A DNA stretch of 7,953 nt from Spartobacteria bacterium (GTDB taxonomy: Bacteria; Verrucomicrobiota; Verrucomicrobiia; Chthoniobacterales; UBA10450), in assembly GCA_003445855.1 (NCBI GenBank), contig DMCG01000226.1, positions 1 to 7,953 on the forward strand, read 5' to 3'. The translations under genes and the position numbers were made by a program. Numbering within the stretch: position 1 is the stretch's first letter; each line of letters opens with the position of its first letter. This document shows, in pieces, positions 1 through 6,802 of the stretch. The notes under the pieces were generated by a model. That model worked only from the letters and a program-made list of their open reading frames with translations, did no database searches and was not told where the DNA came from.

Positions 1-561
1 GCGGTCAGTTTGTTCAAGATTGCTAACGACATTCGCTGGCTCGGGAGCGGCCCGCGCTGCGGCATCGGTGAAATTCAATTGCCGGCCACCCAACCGGGCA
101 GCTCAATCATGCCGGGCAAAGTGAACCCCGTGATGTGCGAATCGCTTATGATGGTTTGCGCGCAAGTGATCGGCCACGATGGAGCGATCACCTGGGCGGG
201 CGCGAACGGGAATTTCGAGCTCAACGTCATGATGCCGGTGATGGCATATGATCTTCTCGAATCGATCCGGCTGCTTGCGAACGCGGTCGATATTTCCTGC
301 GACAAGTGCGTCATTGGGATCCTCGCAAACAAAAAACGTTGCGAGGAGTTAGTCGAATTGTCGATGGCCATGGTGACGAGCCTCGCCCCGAAGATCGGTT
401 ACGATCGCGCCGCGAAGATCGCCAAGGAAAGCGCAAGAACTGGAAAGACCGTGCGCGAAATTTGCCGGGAGGAAAAGGTGCTGCCTGAAGCGGAGCTGAA
501 CCGCGCGCTCGATCCGGTTGCGATGACGGAACCGGGCGGCGAAGGTTCCAGCGGAGGTTAG
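1..561 (+). CDS. fumC: Fumarate hydratase class II, C-terminal part (5' end outside window)
   Basis: Class II fumarase interconverts fumarate and L-malate in the cytosolic TCA cycle and works as a homotetramer. The frame is open from base 1, so the visible 186 residues are only the C-terminal portion of a protein that is usually about 460-470 residues. The superfamily signature GSSIMPGKVNP is at visible residues 33-43. The glycine in MPGKVNP, where aspartases usually have MPAKVNP, and the preceding ANDIRWL...SGPR block favour fumarase over aspartase or argininosuccinate lyase. GNFELNV and the helix after it continue the central helical bundle. The end (KTVREICREEKVLPEAELNRALDP) is the small fumarase C-terminal domain. 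A glycine/serine-rich tail closes the protein. The TTG at base 10 is not the real start. The catalytic histidine region lies upstream of the window. Confidence 0.95.
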   Translation, partial: AVSLFKIANDIRWLGSGPRCGIGEIQLPATQPGSSIMPGKVNPVMCESLMMVCAQVIGHDGAITWAGANGNFELNVMMPVMAYDLLESIRLLANAVDISCDKCVIGILANKKRCEELVELSMAMVTSLAPKIGYDRAAKIAKESARTGKTVREICREEKVLPEAELNRALDPVAMTEPGGEGSSGG

Positions 562-583
562 ACCTTTTTCCCTCGCGCACGCC

Positions 584-961
584 ATGGTCGCCAACGTCAA
601 CAGCCCGCAATTTTCCGGCGGCGCGAATATCGCCATCAAATGCCCGAGCCACACCTACGATCAGACGATCGCGTTCTATCGGGACACGCTCGGGTTGCCG
701 TTGATCGAGGAGGAAGCGGACGGCTGCATTTTTCAGTTCGGTCCGAACCGGCTTTGGATCGATAAGGTCCCGAACTTGAGTCAGCCGGACATCTGGCTCG
801 AACTGGAAACGAATGACACGGAAGCGGCCGCGGCGTTTCTAAAAGTCAACGGCGTGTCGCGGCGAGACGAAATCGAACAGCTCCGGGAAGATTTTGACGG
901 CTTTTTCATTTCCGCCCCGAACGGCGTCATTCATCTCGTGATCGGTCACGAGGAAGCATAG
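584..961 (+). CDS. VOC (glyoxalase/bleomycin-resistance fold) family protein
   Basis: A 125-residue, single-domain protein of the vicinal oxygen chelate superfamily. The fold shows as a first beta-alpha unit with the phrase IAFYRDTLGLPL (about residues 29-40), a strand with FQFGPNRLWID, a second unit beginning DIWLELETND, and the closing strand FFISAPNGVIHLVIG. In metal-dependent members the first strand carries a His or Glu ligand and the last a Glu. Here the corresponding places appear to hold Lys19 (NIAIKC) and His (VIHLV), so classical glyoxalase I chemistry is doubtful and the substrate is unknown. The ATG at 584 is the only reasonable start, but no Shine-Dalgarno sequence precedes it. 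It lies 22 bases after fumC on the same strand and could be co-transcribed, though the functions show no clear link. Confidence 0.8.
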   Translation: MVANVNSPQFSGGANIAIKCPSHTYDQTIAFYRDTLGLPLIEEEADGCIFQFGPNRLWIDKVPNLSQPDIWLELETNDTEAAAAFLKVNGVSRRDEIEQLREDFDGFFISAPNGVIHLVIGHEEA

Positions 962-1003
962 AATCGCGACCCGCTTTCGATTCGGAAATGTAGGTATCGA
1001 TCT

Positions 1004-2422
1004 TTGGAGCGCGGGCAGAGAATTTGCTCCACTCACCAGTCCGTGACTTCGGTGGCTCACGATTGGTTACTCAAGCTGTGGCGAAATCCGCACTGGCAAT
1101 TGCCGTTGCTTTTTATAGTCGTTTTGCTGTCTCGCCTGCCGTTTCTCGCCGCCGGTTATGGAGCGAATGTGGACGCCTGGCGCGTCGCGCGCGTCGCGCG
1201 AGAAATCGCAACGACCGGCGAATACTCGGTGTCGCGGTTTCCCGGTTACCCGGTGCAGGAGATTGTTTGTTCATGGTTTTGGCGCGGCGGTGCGTTGACC
1301 TTGAATGCTCTAACGGCGTTGCTCAGCGCGGTAGCGGTGACAGCATTCGTGGCGATCGGCCGAAAACTTCATCATCGCAACGCCTGGCTCAGCGGTCTCG
1401 CGCTTGCCGCGACGCCGATTTTCTTTGTCAGCAGTGTCTGTTCGAAGGACTACATGTGGGCCCTGGCGTTTGTGCTTCTGAGCATCCTCTGTTCGTTGCA
1501 TGACCGGTCTGTGCTGACTGGCGTATTGCTCGGGCTCGCCACCGGTTGCCGGATCACGGCGCTGGCGATGGCGTTGCCGCTCATGTTAATTTTATTCGGA
1601 GGAACGACCAGTCGCCCCCGATGGCTCGTTAGTCTAAGATTCTTCTTCACCACGGCGCTTGTGTCGTTGCTGGTCTTTTCGCCAGTCTGGTTGCGCTACG
1701 GGACAAGCTTTTTCAGATTTTATGAGGACCATGCGCGCCCGAGTTGGCAGACAGCTTTGACGCGGGGAACAGTCGAGTTATGGGGAACCGTTGGCCTGAT
1801 TGGGCTTGGCGTCGCAGCCTGCGGCCTTTTTTTCCAACCGGCCAAACCGAATCCGGCTAACAAATGGACTGTGCCTGCACTTTTGTTGGCGATTGCTATT
1901 TATCTCGCAGCGTATTTGCGGCTGCCGGACCAAGCCGGTTATCTGCTCCCGATTGTTCCGCTCGTGTTAATTTTGGCGCAGCAGTTCACGCCTTGTCGAA
2001 TCTTCCAGGTGCTTTGTGCATGCCTGCTGGCTGCGCCGGTGGTTGAGATTTCACGGACCGGTCTCTCACCCGGACCGATTTTTGCCGATCAGGCCGAGCG
2101 CCTGCAAACCATGGCTCGTATTCGCGGTTTTCTTGCCTACGCGGAGGAACTTCCCGGACGCAACACAATCGTTGTAGGCGGATGGGAACCGCAAATTGCC
2201 GTGATGGCACCGCAACTGTCTCAAGGCAGGAACCACTACTTCTATTTGCTAGACGCGCGGGAACTTTCAGCCGCTTTACAAAACAGCGACCACATTTTTT
2301 ATCTGCCGCTGATCCGCGAGTTTAATTATCGCGTTCACGGTCTGGATCTGGCGCGTTACGGCGCGCTCGATCTTCACGCAATGTTTGAACGCGAACAGTC
2401 CGAGCGGGCGCGGCGGAGGTAG
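1004..2422 (+). CDS. GT-C fold polytopic membrane glycosyltransferase-like protein
   Basis: A protein of about 470 residues with many hydrophobic helices. The first is at about residues 33-50, followed by an outer loop with GANVDAWRVARVAREI (53-68) and SRFPGYPVQE (77-86), then helices spaced through the rest and a soluble C-terminal part after about residue 370. An Asp soon after the first helix, followed by a P-G-x-P loop, is the layout of lipid-linked-sugar glycosyltransferases of the GT-C class (GT39/ArnT, TMEM260-like). Asp57 is the candidate catalytic residue. I infer transfer of a sugar from a polyprenyl carrier on the outer face of the membrane; donor and acceptor cannot be read. The start is uncertain: TTG 1004 gives the full frame, but GTG 1043 or GTG 1052 would remove 13-16 unremarkable residues and still keep the first helix. 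No cell-wall or polysaccharide operon surrounds it. Confidence 0.75.
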   Translation: MERGQRICSTHQSVTSVAHDWLLKLWRNPHWQLPLLFIVVLLSRLPFLAAGYGANVDAWRVARVAREIATTGEYSVSRFPGYPVQEIVCSWFWRGGALTLNALTALLSAVAVTAFVAIGRKLHHRNAWLSGLALAATPIFFVSSVCSKDYMWALAFVLLSILCSLHDRSVLTGVLLGLATGCRITALAMALPLMLILFGGTTSRPRWLVSLRFFFTTALVSLLVFSPVWLRYGTSFFRFYEDHARPSWQTALTRGTVELWGTVGLIGLGVAACGLFFQPAKPNPANKWTVPALLLAIAIYLAAYLRLPDQAGYLLPIVPLVLILAQQFTPCRIFQVLCACLLAAPVVEISRTGLSPGPIFADQAERLQTMARIRGFLAYAEELPGRNTIVVGGWEPQIAVMAPQLSQGRNHYFYLLDARELSAALQNSDHIFYLPLIREFNYRVHGLDLARYGALDLHAMFEREQSERARRR

Positions 2423-2431
2423 ATTCGCCGC
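2410..2431. other. Hairpin over the stop codon of the GT-C gene
   Basis: GCGGCG (2410-2415) and CGCCGC (2426-2431) form a perfect 6-bp stem with a 10-base loop that contains the TAG stop. There is no T-run after it on either strand, so it does not look like a standard intrinsic terminator. It does sit at the junction of two convergent genes, where a stem that slows transcription from either side would fit. Chance formation in GC-rich coding sequence is quite possible. Confidence 0.3.
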
Positions 2432-2466
2432 CACCAAGAAATTGAGGCTGCGGAAGTTAATCGACC

Positions 2467-2955
2467 TTAGACGTGGCGTCCCATGATCGTGAGGTCGCGC
2501 TCCACGCCCTCCAGCCGCGCGACCCGCGGGAGCAATCCCCAGCGCTCGAACCCGAGCCGCTCAAATAATCTTAAACTCGGTTCGTTGTGCGCGAAGATCA
2601 GTCCCACCATCGCGTTGACCCCGAGCGAGGAGGCGTGCGCAATTGCTTCTTCCAACAATTTTCTCGCAATCCCACGGCGGCGGAATTTTTCATCGACATA
2701 GACGCTGAGTTCAATCGTGCCGCGGTAAGCGCAGCGCGGAAGAAAACTTTTGAAACTGAGCCACCCGATCACGCGGCCCGCGGTTTCCGCCACCCAGAGG
2801 GGATGACGATCCGGGGAATGTTCGCGCAACCAATCGCGGCGTTCTTCGATCGTAACCGGGTCAAGTTGCGCGGTCGCAATCCGTGTGGCGACAGCGGCAT
2901 TGTAGATGTCGATGATCGCCGGCAGATCCGCCTCGACGGCGTCGCGGATTTTCAT
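2467..2955 (-). CDS. GNAT N-acetyltransferase, phosphinothricin acetyltransferase/MnaT-like
   Basis: Predicted cytosolic acetyl-CoA-dependent N-acetyltransferase of 162 residues, the usual size for this subfamily. It opens MKIRDAVEADLPAIIDIYN, which is the family's N-terminal strand-helix. WVAET..RVIGWLSF (about 54-68) is the central beta hairpin. TIELSVYVDEKFRRRGIARKLLEEAI (about 80-105) carries the acetyl-CoA pyrophosphate loop R-R-x-G-x-A. IFAHNEPSLRLFERLGFERWGLLPRVARLEG is the C-terminal part typical of relatives that acetylate methionine sulfoximine/sulfone or phosphinothricin. The real substrate is unknown. I chose ATG 2955: an upstream ATG at 3039 is in frame, but its 28 extra residues come almost wholly from the 94-bp repeat next door. 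The start is preceded by an AGAAGAA stretch that may act as a weak ribosome-binding site. It converges on the plus-strand GT-C gene. Confidence 0.88.
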   Translation of the reverse strand: MKIRDAVEADLPAIIDIYNAAVATRIATAQLDPVTIEERRDWLREHSPDRHPLWVAETAGRVIGWLSFKSFLPRCAYRGTIELSVYVDEKFRRRGIARKLLEEAIAHASSLGVNAMVGLIFAHNEPSLRLFERLGFERWGLLPRVARLEGVERDLTIMGRHV

Positions 2956-2960
2956 TTCTT

Positions 2961-3054
2961 CTGTAGCGACGGTCGGAGTCTGCTCTGAGCCATGCCGAAG
3001 GGACCGCCGATCTTTTTCGCTAAACGTGACGGCGCTCATAGAGCGCCGCTACAG
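2961..3054. repeat. 94-bp bi-hairpin (REPIN/MITE-like) element
   Basis: The element is bounded by imperfect 11-bp terminal inverted repeats: CTGTAGCGACG at 2961-2971 and CGCCGCTACAG at 3044-3054 (10 of 11 match when one is reverse-complemented). Inside are two hairpins. One is a perfect 8-bp stem, CGGCGCTC (3030-3037) with GAGCGCCG (3041-3048), loop ATA. The other is a 6-bp stem with one G-T pair, TCGGAG (2973-2978) with CTCTGA (2983-2988), loop TCTG. No protein is encoded and no clear target-site duplication flanks it. Two hairpins within inverted ends is the design of REPINs and small non-autonomous elements that a distant transposase moves. Only one copy is in this window, so its dispersed nature is inferred from structure. 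Confidence 0.6.
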
Positions 3055-3900
3055 GATGAAGTTTGAAAAAAATGCGCTCTCAAACGTCGGTTGAAATGCG
3101 CCGCGCTCTGTTTCGCCGATGTGAAAGCGCGCACTGATTTGCGATTGTTCGGCGCAATGAAGTTCCATGTCGATCCTGCCGGATTTCGCAAGCGACTCGC
3201 GGACTGCCGCAAAAGCGAGTGCGGGCGTGTTACAGTCGCGGCTGAGATGTCCGAGCACGACGCGCTCGATTTTTCCAGGCAACAACTGTTCGATCACGCT
3301 GGCGGCGGCGGCGTTGGAAAGATGGCCATGCCGCGATTGAATCCGTTGTTTCACCGGCCACGGCCGATGCGGATCGTTCTGCAAAAGTTTTTCGTCGTGG
3401 TTGGTTTCGATGACCAGCGTGTGAACTTTGCGTAAACGCTCCACGATCATCTTCGTGGCGTAGCCGAGGTCGGTGACGAATCCCAGGCTGCCGGAACCGG
3501 CGTGGAAAGCGAACCCGATCGGATCGACCGCATCGTGCGGCACGGGAAAAGTTTGCACGACAATGTCGCAGATCGAGAATTCTGCGCCGGTGCGAAAAAT
3601 CCGCCAATTACGATGTCTATTCAGCGGGCCATCGCACCGGACCGCTTCGGCGGTGAGCGCGTTGCAATAAATCGGCACGTCCAATTTGCGGCAGAGAACT
3701 TCGAGCCCGCAAACGTGATCGCCGTGCTCGTGCGTGAGCAGAACGCCATCGAGCCGGTCCGGCGCCACGCCGCACTGTTCAAGGCGCAGGACAATTTGCC
3801 GGGCGCTCAGTCCGCCATCGACAAGAATTTTACAGTGATCGGTCGACACAAGCGCGCTGTTCCCGGCACTGCCGCTGCCGAGCATGGTCAAACTGAACAC
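3049..3900 (-). CDS. YycJ/WalJ-type metallo-beta-lactamase-fold hydrolase
   Basis: A soluble 283-residue metallo-hydrolase. It begins FSLTMLGSGSAGNS, the first strand and glycine loop of the YycJ/WalJ (PhnP-like) family. The metal-binding motif THEHGDH is at residues 56-62 (H57, H59, D61, H62). Further family blocks follow in order: PVPHDAVDPIGF, GFVTDLGYAT (bridging Asp), VIETNHDE, SRHGHLSN and VLGHLSRDCNTP, which brings the last His ligand. All expected ligands appear present, so it should be active. In Firmicutes the gene accompanies the WalRK system; the general biochemical role is nuclease or phosphodiesterase-like and not settled. The start is GTG 3900, which matches the family's N-terminus; the internal ATG at 3885 would cut into the first strand. 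The last codon and the TAG stop belong to the terminal inverted repeat of the adjacent 94-bp element, so the last roughly 20 residues may not be ancestral. Confidence 0.9.
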   Translation of the reverse strand: MFSLTMLGSGSAGNSALVSTDHCKILVDGGLSARQIVLRLEQCGVAPDRLDGVLLTHEHGDHVCGLEVLCRKLDVPIYCNALTAEAVRCDGPLNRHRNWRIFRTGAEFSICDIVVQTFPVPHDAVDPIGFAFHAGSGSLGFVTDLGYATKMIVERLRKVHTLVIETNHDEKLLQNDPHRPWPVKQRIQSRHGHLSNAAAASVIEQLLPGKIERVVLGHLSRDCNTPALAFAAVRESLAKSGRIDMELHCAEQSQISARFHIGETERGAFQPTFESAFFSNFIL

Positions 3901-3922
3901 GCCGATATTTAGCGACGATGTG

Positions 3923-3940
3923 TCTGTTTCCGCAAACAGA
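3923..3940. other. Perfect 7-bp hairpin upstream of the MBL gene
   Basis: TCTGTTT (3923-3929) and AAACAGA (3934-3940) pair perfectly around a 4-base loop. The stem sits in the 59-base gap between the preceding minus-strand gene (stop at 3960) and the GTG start at 3900. No T-run follows, so it is not a convincing terminator. It could be a processing site, an attenuating stem or an operator-like palindrome; which one cannot be told from sequence. Confidence 0.4.
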
Positions 3941-3959
3941 ATTCGCAGGACGCCGCGAT

Positions 3960-4655
3960 TTAAGCGGCCCGATCGACCAGCGCCAAAATGCGCTGCTTCT
4001 TGGCAGCGTAATCGAGTGAACGGAAACGCCGGATTTCATCGAGACGACGCATTTCATTCAAGGTGTCGAGATATTGCGTGTAACTCGCAGCCAGCTCCGT
4101 CGCCTCGAGGTAACGGCCCCGAATGTTCTTGTCGATGTAGGCGTGGGGATCTTGCGCAGCGAAAAGATGAAACCGCAGCCAGCGCCGGTCGGTCCGCGAG
4201 ACGCGTTGCGTTTTTCGAAAAAAGGCGACGAATAGAAGCAGGACCAAATAGGTGTCGACTTGCGCTTGCAGCTCCAGATTGCGCGCAAAATCTTCCGAAG
4301 CGATTTCGCGCTCACCGTTCTTGAACTGGAGGGCAGCGTGGAGCGCGTGATTGATCTCCTCTACAAACATGATGAGCGATCGAATGTTGCGATCACTCAG
4401 TCCGGCGCGCGGATCGTGCCGCTCCAGTTGTTCGATTAACCAGCGCGAGTAATAAATGCCGACGTAAAGCCGATCGTCCGCGCGCCGCAAAAAAGTGCGC
4501 GCCAGCTCGCTCAATTCGCGCGCCGATCGTCCTGCCAGGATCGACAATTGCGCGCAGCGCTGTCGGTCGATCAGGCAATCTTCCAAGTTGATGCCGACCT
4601 GGGCGTAAGTGCGTTCGAAAAGTTTTTGGACTTGACTAAAAAGCGTCTCGTTCAC
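3960..4655 (-). CDS. Uncharacterised helical protein, downstream member of an overlapping gene pair
   Basis: I do not recognise this 231-residue protein with confidence. It is predicted soluble and almost all helical, with no signal peptide. Notable parts are YVGIYYSRWLIEQLERHDPR (about 64-83), IMFVEEINHALHAALQF (about 95-111) and NLELQAQVDTYLVLLLFVAFF (about 126-146), then an arginine-rich stretch and a charged C-terminus. E100-x-x-H103 within a helix, with acidic residues in the neighbouring helices (E75, E128, D134), resembles how carboxylate-bridged diiron four-helix proteins bind metal, but the full ligand set is not evident and this is only a hypothesis. I chose GTG 4655 because it overlaps the upstream gene's TGA as GTGA, a typical translational coupling; the frame extends to 4778 but the extra 41 residues are arginine-rich shadow of the upstream gene. 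It probably works with that upstream partner. Confidence 0.7.
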   Translation of the reverse strand: MNETLFSQVQKLFERTYAQVGINLEDCLIDRQRCAQLSILAGRSARELSELARTFLRRADDRLYVGIYYSRWLIEQLERHDPRAGLSDRNIRSLIMFVEEINHALHAALQFKNGEREIASEDFARNLELQAQVDTYLVLLLFVAFFRKTQRVSRTDRRWLRFHLFAAQDPHAYIDKNIRGRYLEATELAASYTQYLDTLNEMRRLDEIRRFRSLDYAAKKQRILALVDRAA

Positions 4656-5344
4656 AGGCAAAGCGACGGGCGCAGATCGTCGTCGAGATTGAGCAACCGA
4701 TCGGAAAGCTGATTGAGCGCGAGGCGCACGTCGCGAAAACGATTGGCCAGCTCCTCGTAGATGTCGGTGAGCTCGCACCGGCGCGCGGTCGCATGGCCGG
4801 CGACCAATTGATAATTAGTCCGGCCGATTTGCTCGTAAAAATCAATGTCCGGTCCGCCGCGCAAACTGCGGCGTTGCGTGTTTTCGTGGAAAATACCGCT
4901 GATGAAAAGCGAATAATTGCCGACGTGTGCGCGAAGTAGAAAAGCTTGCTCAGGTGTGGCGCGGGTGAGCGCAATGAGCATGTCGGAAATATATGCGTGA
5001 CCGTGGTTGTCGATCTTGTCCGGGGCCTGCAATCGGTTCGCGCGCGAAAAAGTTTCCAGGAGCGAAGCGATGTAATCGCAGAGTTTTCGATCGACAATTC
5101 CCGCTTGCTGCAAGACGTGTCGTGCGAGCACGTAGAAATAAAACTGCGAAGAAATGTGCAGGTGACCAGCATTGCACAAGATCGCGTCAACCAGGCGCGG
5201 ATGATCGAGAATCGAATCACGGGTTTCCGAATCGGAGAGAAGATCGACAAGTGAAACTTGATCGGTGCAGGAGCGCGAAAGAGTGCGAACGATGAAATCG
5301 AAATCGGCGGCGGTGAAGCGCGCCCGACAATTCGCCCGGATCAT
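4652..5344 (-). CDS. Uncharacterised soluble protein, upstream member of an overlapping gene pair
   Basis: A 230-residue protein of unknown function, predicted cytosolic and helical, with no transmembrane segment or signal peptide. The sequence has the feel of a conserved family: LVDLLSDSETRDSILDHPRL (about 32-51), ISSQFYFYVLARHVL (64-78), DRKLCDYIASLL (85-96), HVGNYSLFISGIFHE and FYEQIGRTNYQLVAG in the second half, and a C-terminal helix RFRDVRLALNQLSDRLL. No nucleotide-binding, metal-binding or nuclease motif stands out. The start is taken as ATG 5344; the frame runs on to a TTG at 5425, but that extension is poor in recognisable structure. The stop overlaps the GTG of the next gene by 4 bases, so the two should be translated together and probably interact. 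The following gene is the YycJ-type hydrolase. Upstream is a 93-base gap after the membrane protein. Confidence 0.72.
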   Translation of the reverse strand: MIRANCRARFTAADFDFIVRTLSRSCTDQVSLVDLLSDSETRDSILDHPRLVDAILCNAGHLHISSQFYFYVLARHVLQQAGIVDRKLCDYIASLLETFSRANRLQAPDKIDNHGHAYISDMLIALTRATPEQAFLLRAHVGNYSLFISGIFHENTQRRSLRGGPDIDFYEQIGRTNYQLVAGHATARRCELTDIYEELANRFRDVRLALNQLSDRLLNLDDDLRPSLCL

Positions 5345-5437
5345 CGGGAACTCATCATGAGCAATGGCGATGCCAAAGGCAAGCCTGCAACGGACGCGCG
5401 CTATGCCGGCGCGAATTCCGGACAATCGCGACGCAAA

Positions 5438-6619
5438 TCAGATCGGATGGAGTGCGTCGCGATTGTTGGCAATAGCATCAACTTCTCGGGCGGTTCTAAA
5501 AGCGAGCCATCCGAACAGGCCGCAGCCGAGCAAAAGGGGCAGAAGGCTCCAGCGGCTTTGCGGAAAAAGAAATTCACCGAAATTGAATGAATTCCAGCGC
5601 AACTGCTCCGATCCAGGAGAACCAAACTCACCGTGAGCGCTCCAGCCGCCATAAATTCCGTCGAAGTTGGCCGAAATCGGGCCGGTGAGGAGTGGAAGTT
5701 CGGACATGTCGATTGAGTATTGCGCGCTCGCGGCCTGGCCGATGCGTGTCAGGACTAACGGCGCCGGGACACCGGCTGCGATGGAATCCTCAATAAATTG
5801 ACGAAGCTTTTCTACCTCCGTTCGGCGGAGCTCTGGAGTCATGTCGCGGTTGGCTAATTCCTTTTCGTAATAATGCAAGACTTGCTCTTCTTGTTTGCGC
5901 ATGAACGGCCCGGCCCGCTTGGTCAGGAAGATGGGCAGCTCGTATTCGGTCAAAGGATTGTACTGCCACAGCGGCCGATCAAGGATGCGGGCGATGTCAC
6001 GAGTTCCGATCGGCGCTTCCGGATCAACAGCGGTGGTCAGTAACATGATTGCAATCGAAATGATGGCGAGGGCGCAACTGGTTTTGAAAAATCGGATAAA
6101 TCCGAACACTATCGGCAAAGCGAGAAACGGTACCGCTGGTCCAAGATAGCGCGGAACGGCGGTGTCGCCGCCATCCCAGCCGTTGAAGCTGATGTTGAAG
6201 AGAACGAAAAATCCAAGCGCGACGATCAGAAGCCAGGCTTCGGCTCGGAAATTTTTATTTCGAAACAGCCACACCAACCCCCAGAGGCCGATGAGCAAAA
6301 CCGGGGAACTAAAAAAAAGACCGCGGAACGGTGAAAACAAAATTGCGAGAAGAACGTCCCAACGCGGCAAAATGAATACGCCCAGGAACGTATTTGTCCC
6401 GCTAATGAAGAACGGGTTTTGATGACGATAATTCGTCGTGAATGGCGTCCCGAAGCAGGCGATGTTGTAAACACAAATTAGCAGAAACGGGCCGAGCAGG
6501 CCGAGGCCAAACCAGAGCCAGCCGTTTTTGCTACGCACCGCGAGAAAGACATAAAGCCCCAGAAAGATCACGACCACCGCGATGATGTAATTGGTGATGG
6601 CGGCATAACCTGCGCACAA
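5438..6619 (-). CDS. C-terminal fragment of the broken GT-C membrane protein
   Basis: The open part after the second indel, written here from the first TTG in frame, but true coding continues upstream in this frame to about 6730 (LIASFYFLYRAKTAS...). It is not an independent gene: the TTG lies in the middle of a membrane helix and nothing resembling a ribosome-binding site precedes it. It carries the remaining helices: NYIIAVVVIFLGLYVFLAV, WFGLGLLGPFLLICVYNIA, SSPVLLIGLWGLVWLF, AWLLIVALGFFVLF, the family-like VPRYLGPAVPFLALPIVFGF, and CALAIISIAIMLLTTAV. A soluble stretch of about 130 residues follows (LRRTEVEKLRQFIEDSIAAG..., then a beta-like FDGIYGGWSAHGEFG), and a final helix WSLLPLLLGCGLFGWLAF ends near the C-terminus. 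Confidence 0.65.
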   Translation of the reverse strand: MCAGYAAITNYIIAVVVIFLGLYVFLAVRSKNGWLWFGLGLLGPFLLICVYNIACFGTPFTTNYRHQNPFFISGTNTFLGVFILPRWDVLLAILFSPFRGLFFSSPVLLIGLWGLVWLFRNKNFRAEAWLLIVALGFFVLFNISFNGWDGGDTAVPRYLGPAVPFLALPIVFGFIRFFKTSCALAIISIAIMLLTTAVDPEAPIGTRDIARILDRPLWQYNPLTEYELPIFLTKRAGPFMRKQEEQVLHYYEKELANRDMTPELRRTEVEKLRQFIEDSIAAGVPAPLVLTRIGQAASAQYSIDMSELPLLTGPISANFDGIYGGWSAHGEFGSPGSEQLRWNSFNFGEFLFPQSRWSLLPLLLGCGLFGWLAFRTAREVDAIANNRDALHPI

Positions 6620-6802
6620 TCCGCTGAGAAAAATACATACCGCCGCTTTCGTGTTCGGGGATGAGTCGACCTCATGGCCAGACGTGGACGCCGTCTTCGC
6701 GCGATAAAGAAAATAGAACGATGCGATCAGGGCCGACCGCGATGATGTTGTGTTCGTAAAAGGAGGTCGCGTACGGGAAGAACATGGTGCCGAATGCGAA
6801 CG

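Noticed and set aside
2587..2988. 133-codon plus-strand frame opposite the acetyltransferase
   Set aside because: Antisense shadow; the minus strand encodes a clear GNAT domain with an intact acetyl-CoA loop.
2956..3039. N-terminal extension of the acetyltransferase from the ATG at 3039
   Set aside because: The 28 residues derive from the bi-hairpin repeat and do not resemble a GNAT N-terminus; MKIRDA at 2955 does.
2961..3054. Target-site duplication flanking the 94-bp element
   Set aside because: The flanking bases (TTCTT on the left, GATGA on the right) do not match, so no duplication can be claimed.
3502..3912. 136-codon plus-strand frame opposite the MBL hydrolase
   Set aside because: The minus strand has the full metallo-hydrolase motif set; this frame shows no domain.
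4656..4778. 41-residue N-terminal extension of the downstream gene of the overlapping pair
   Set aside because: It lies wholly inside the upstream gene in another frame and is arginine-rich, and GTG 4655 gives a standard GTGA overlap.
4636..5250. 204-codon minus-strand frame inside the upstream gene of the pair
   Set aside because: Serine/arginine-rich composition typical of an off-frame reading; the 4652-5344 frame has the protein-like pattern and fits the overlap.
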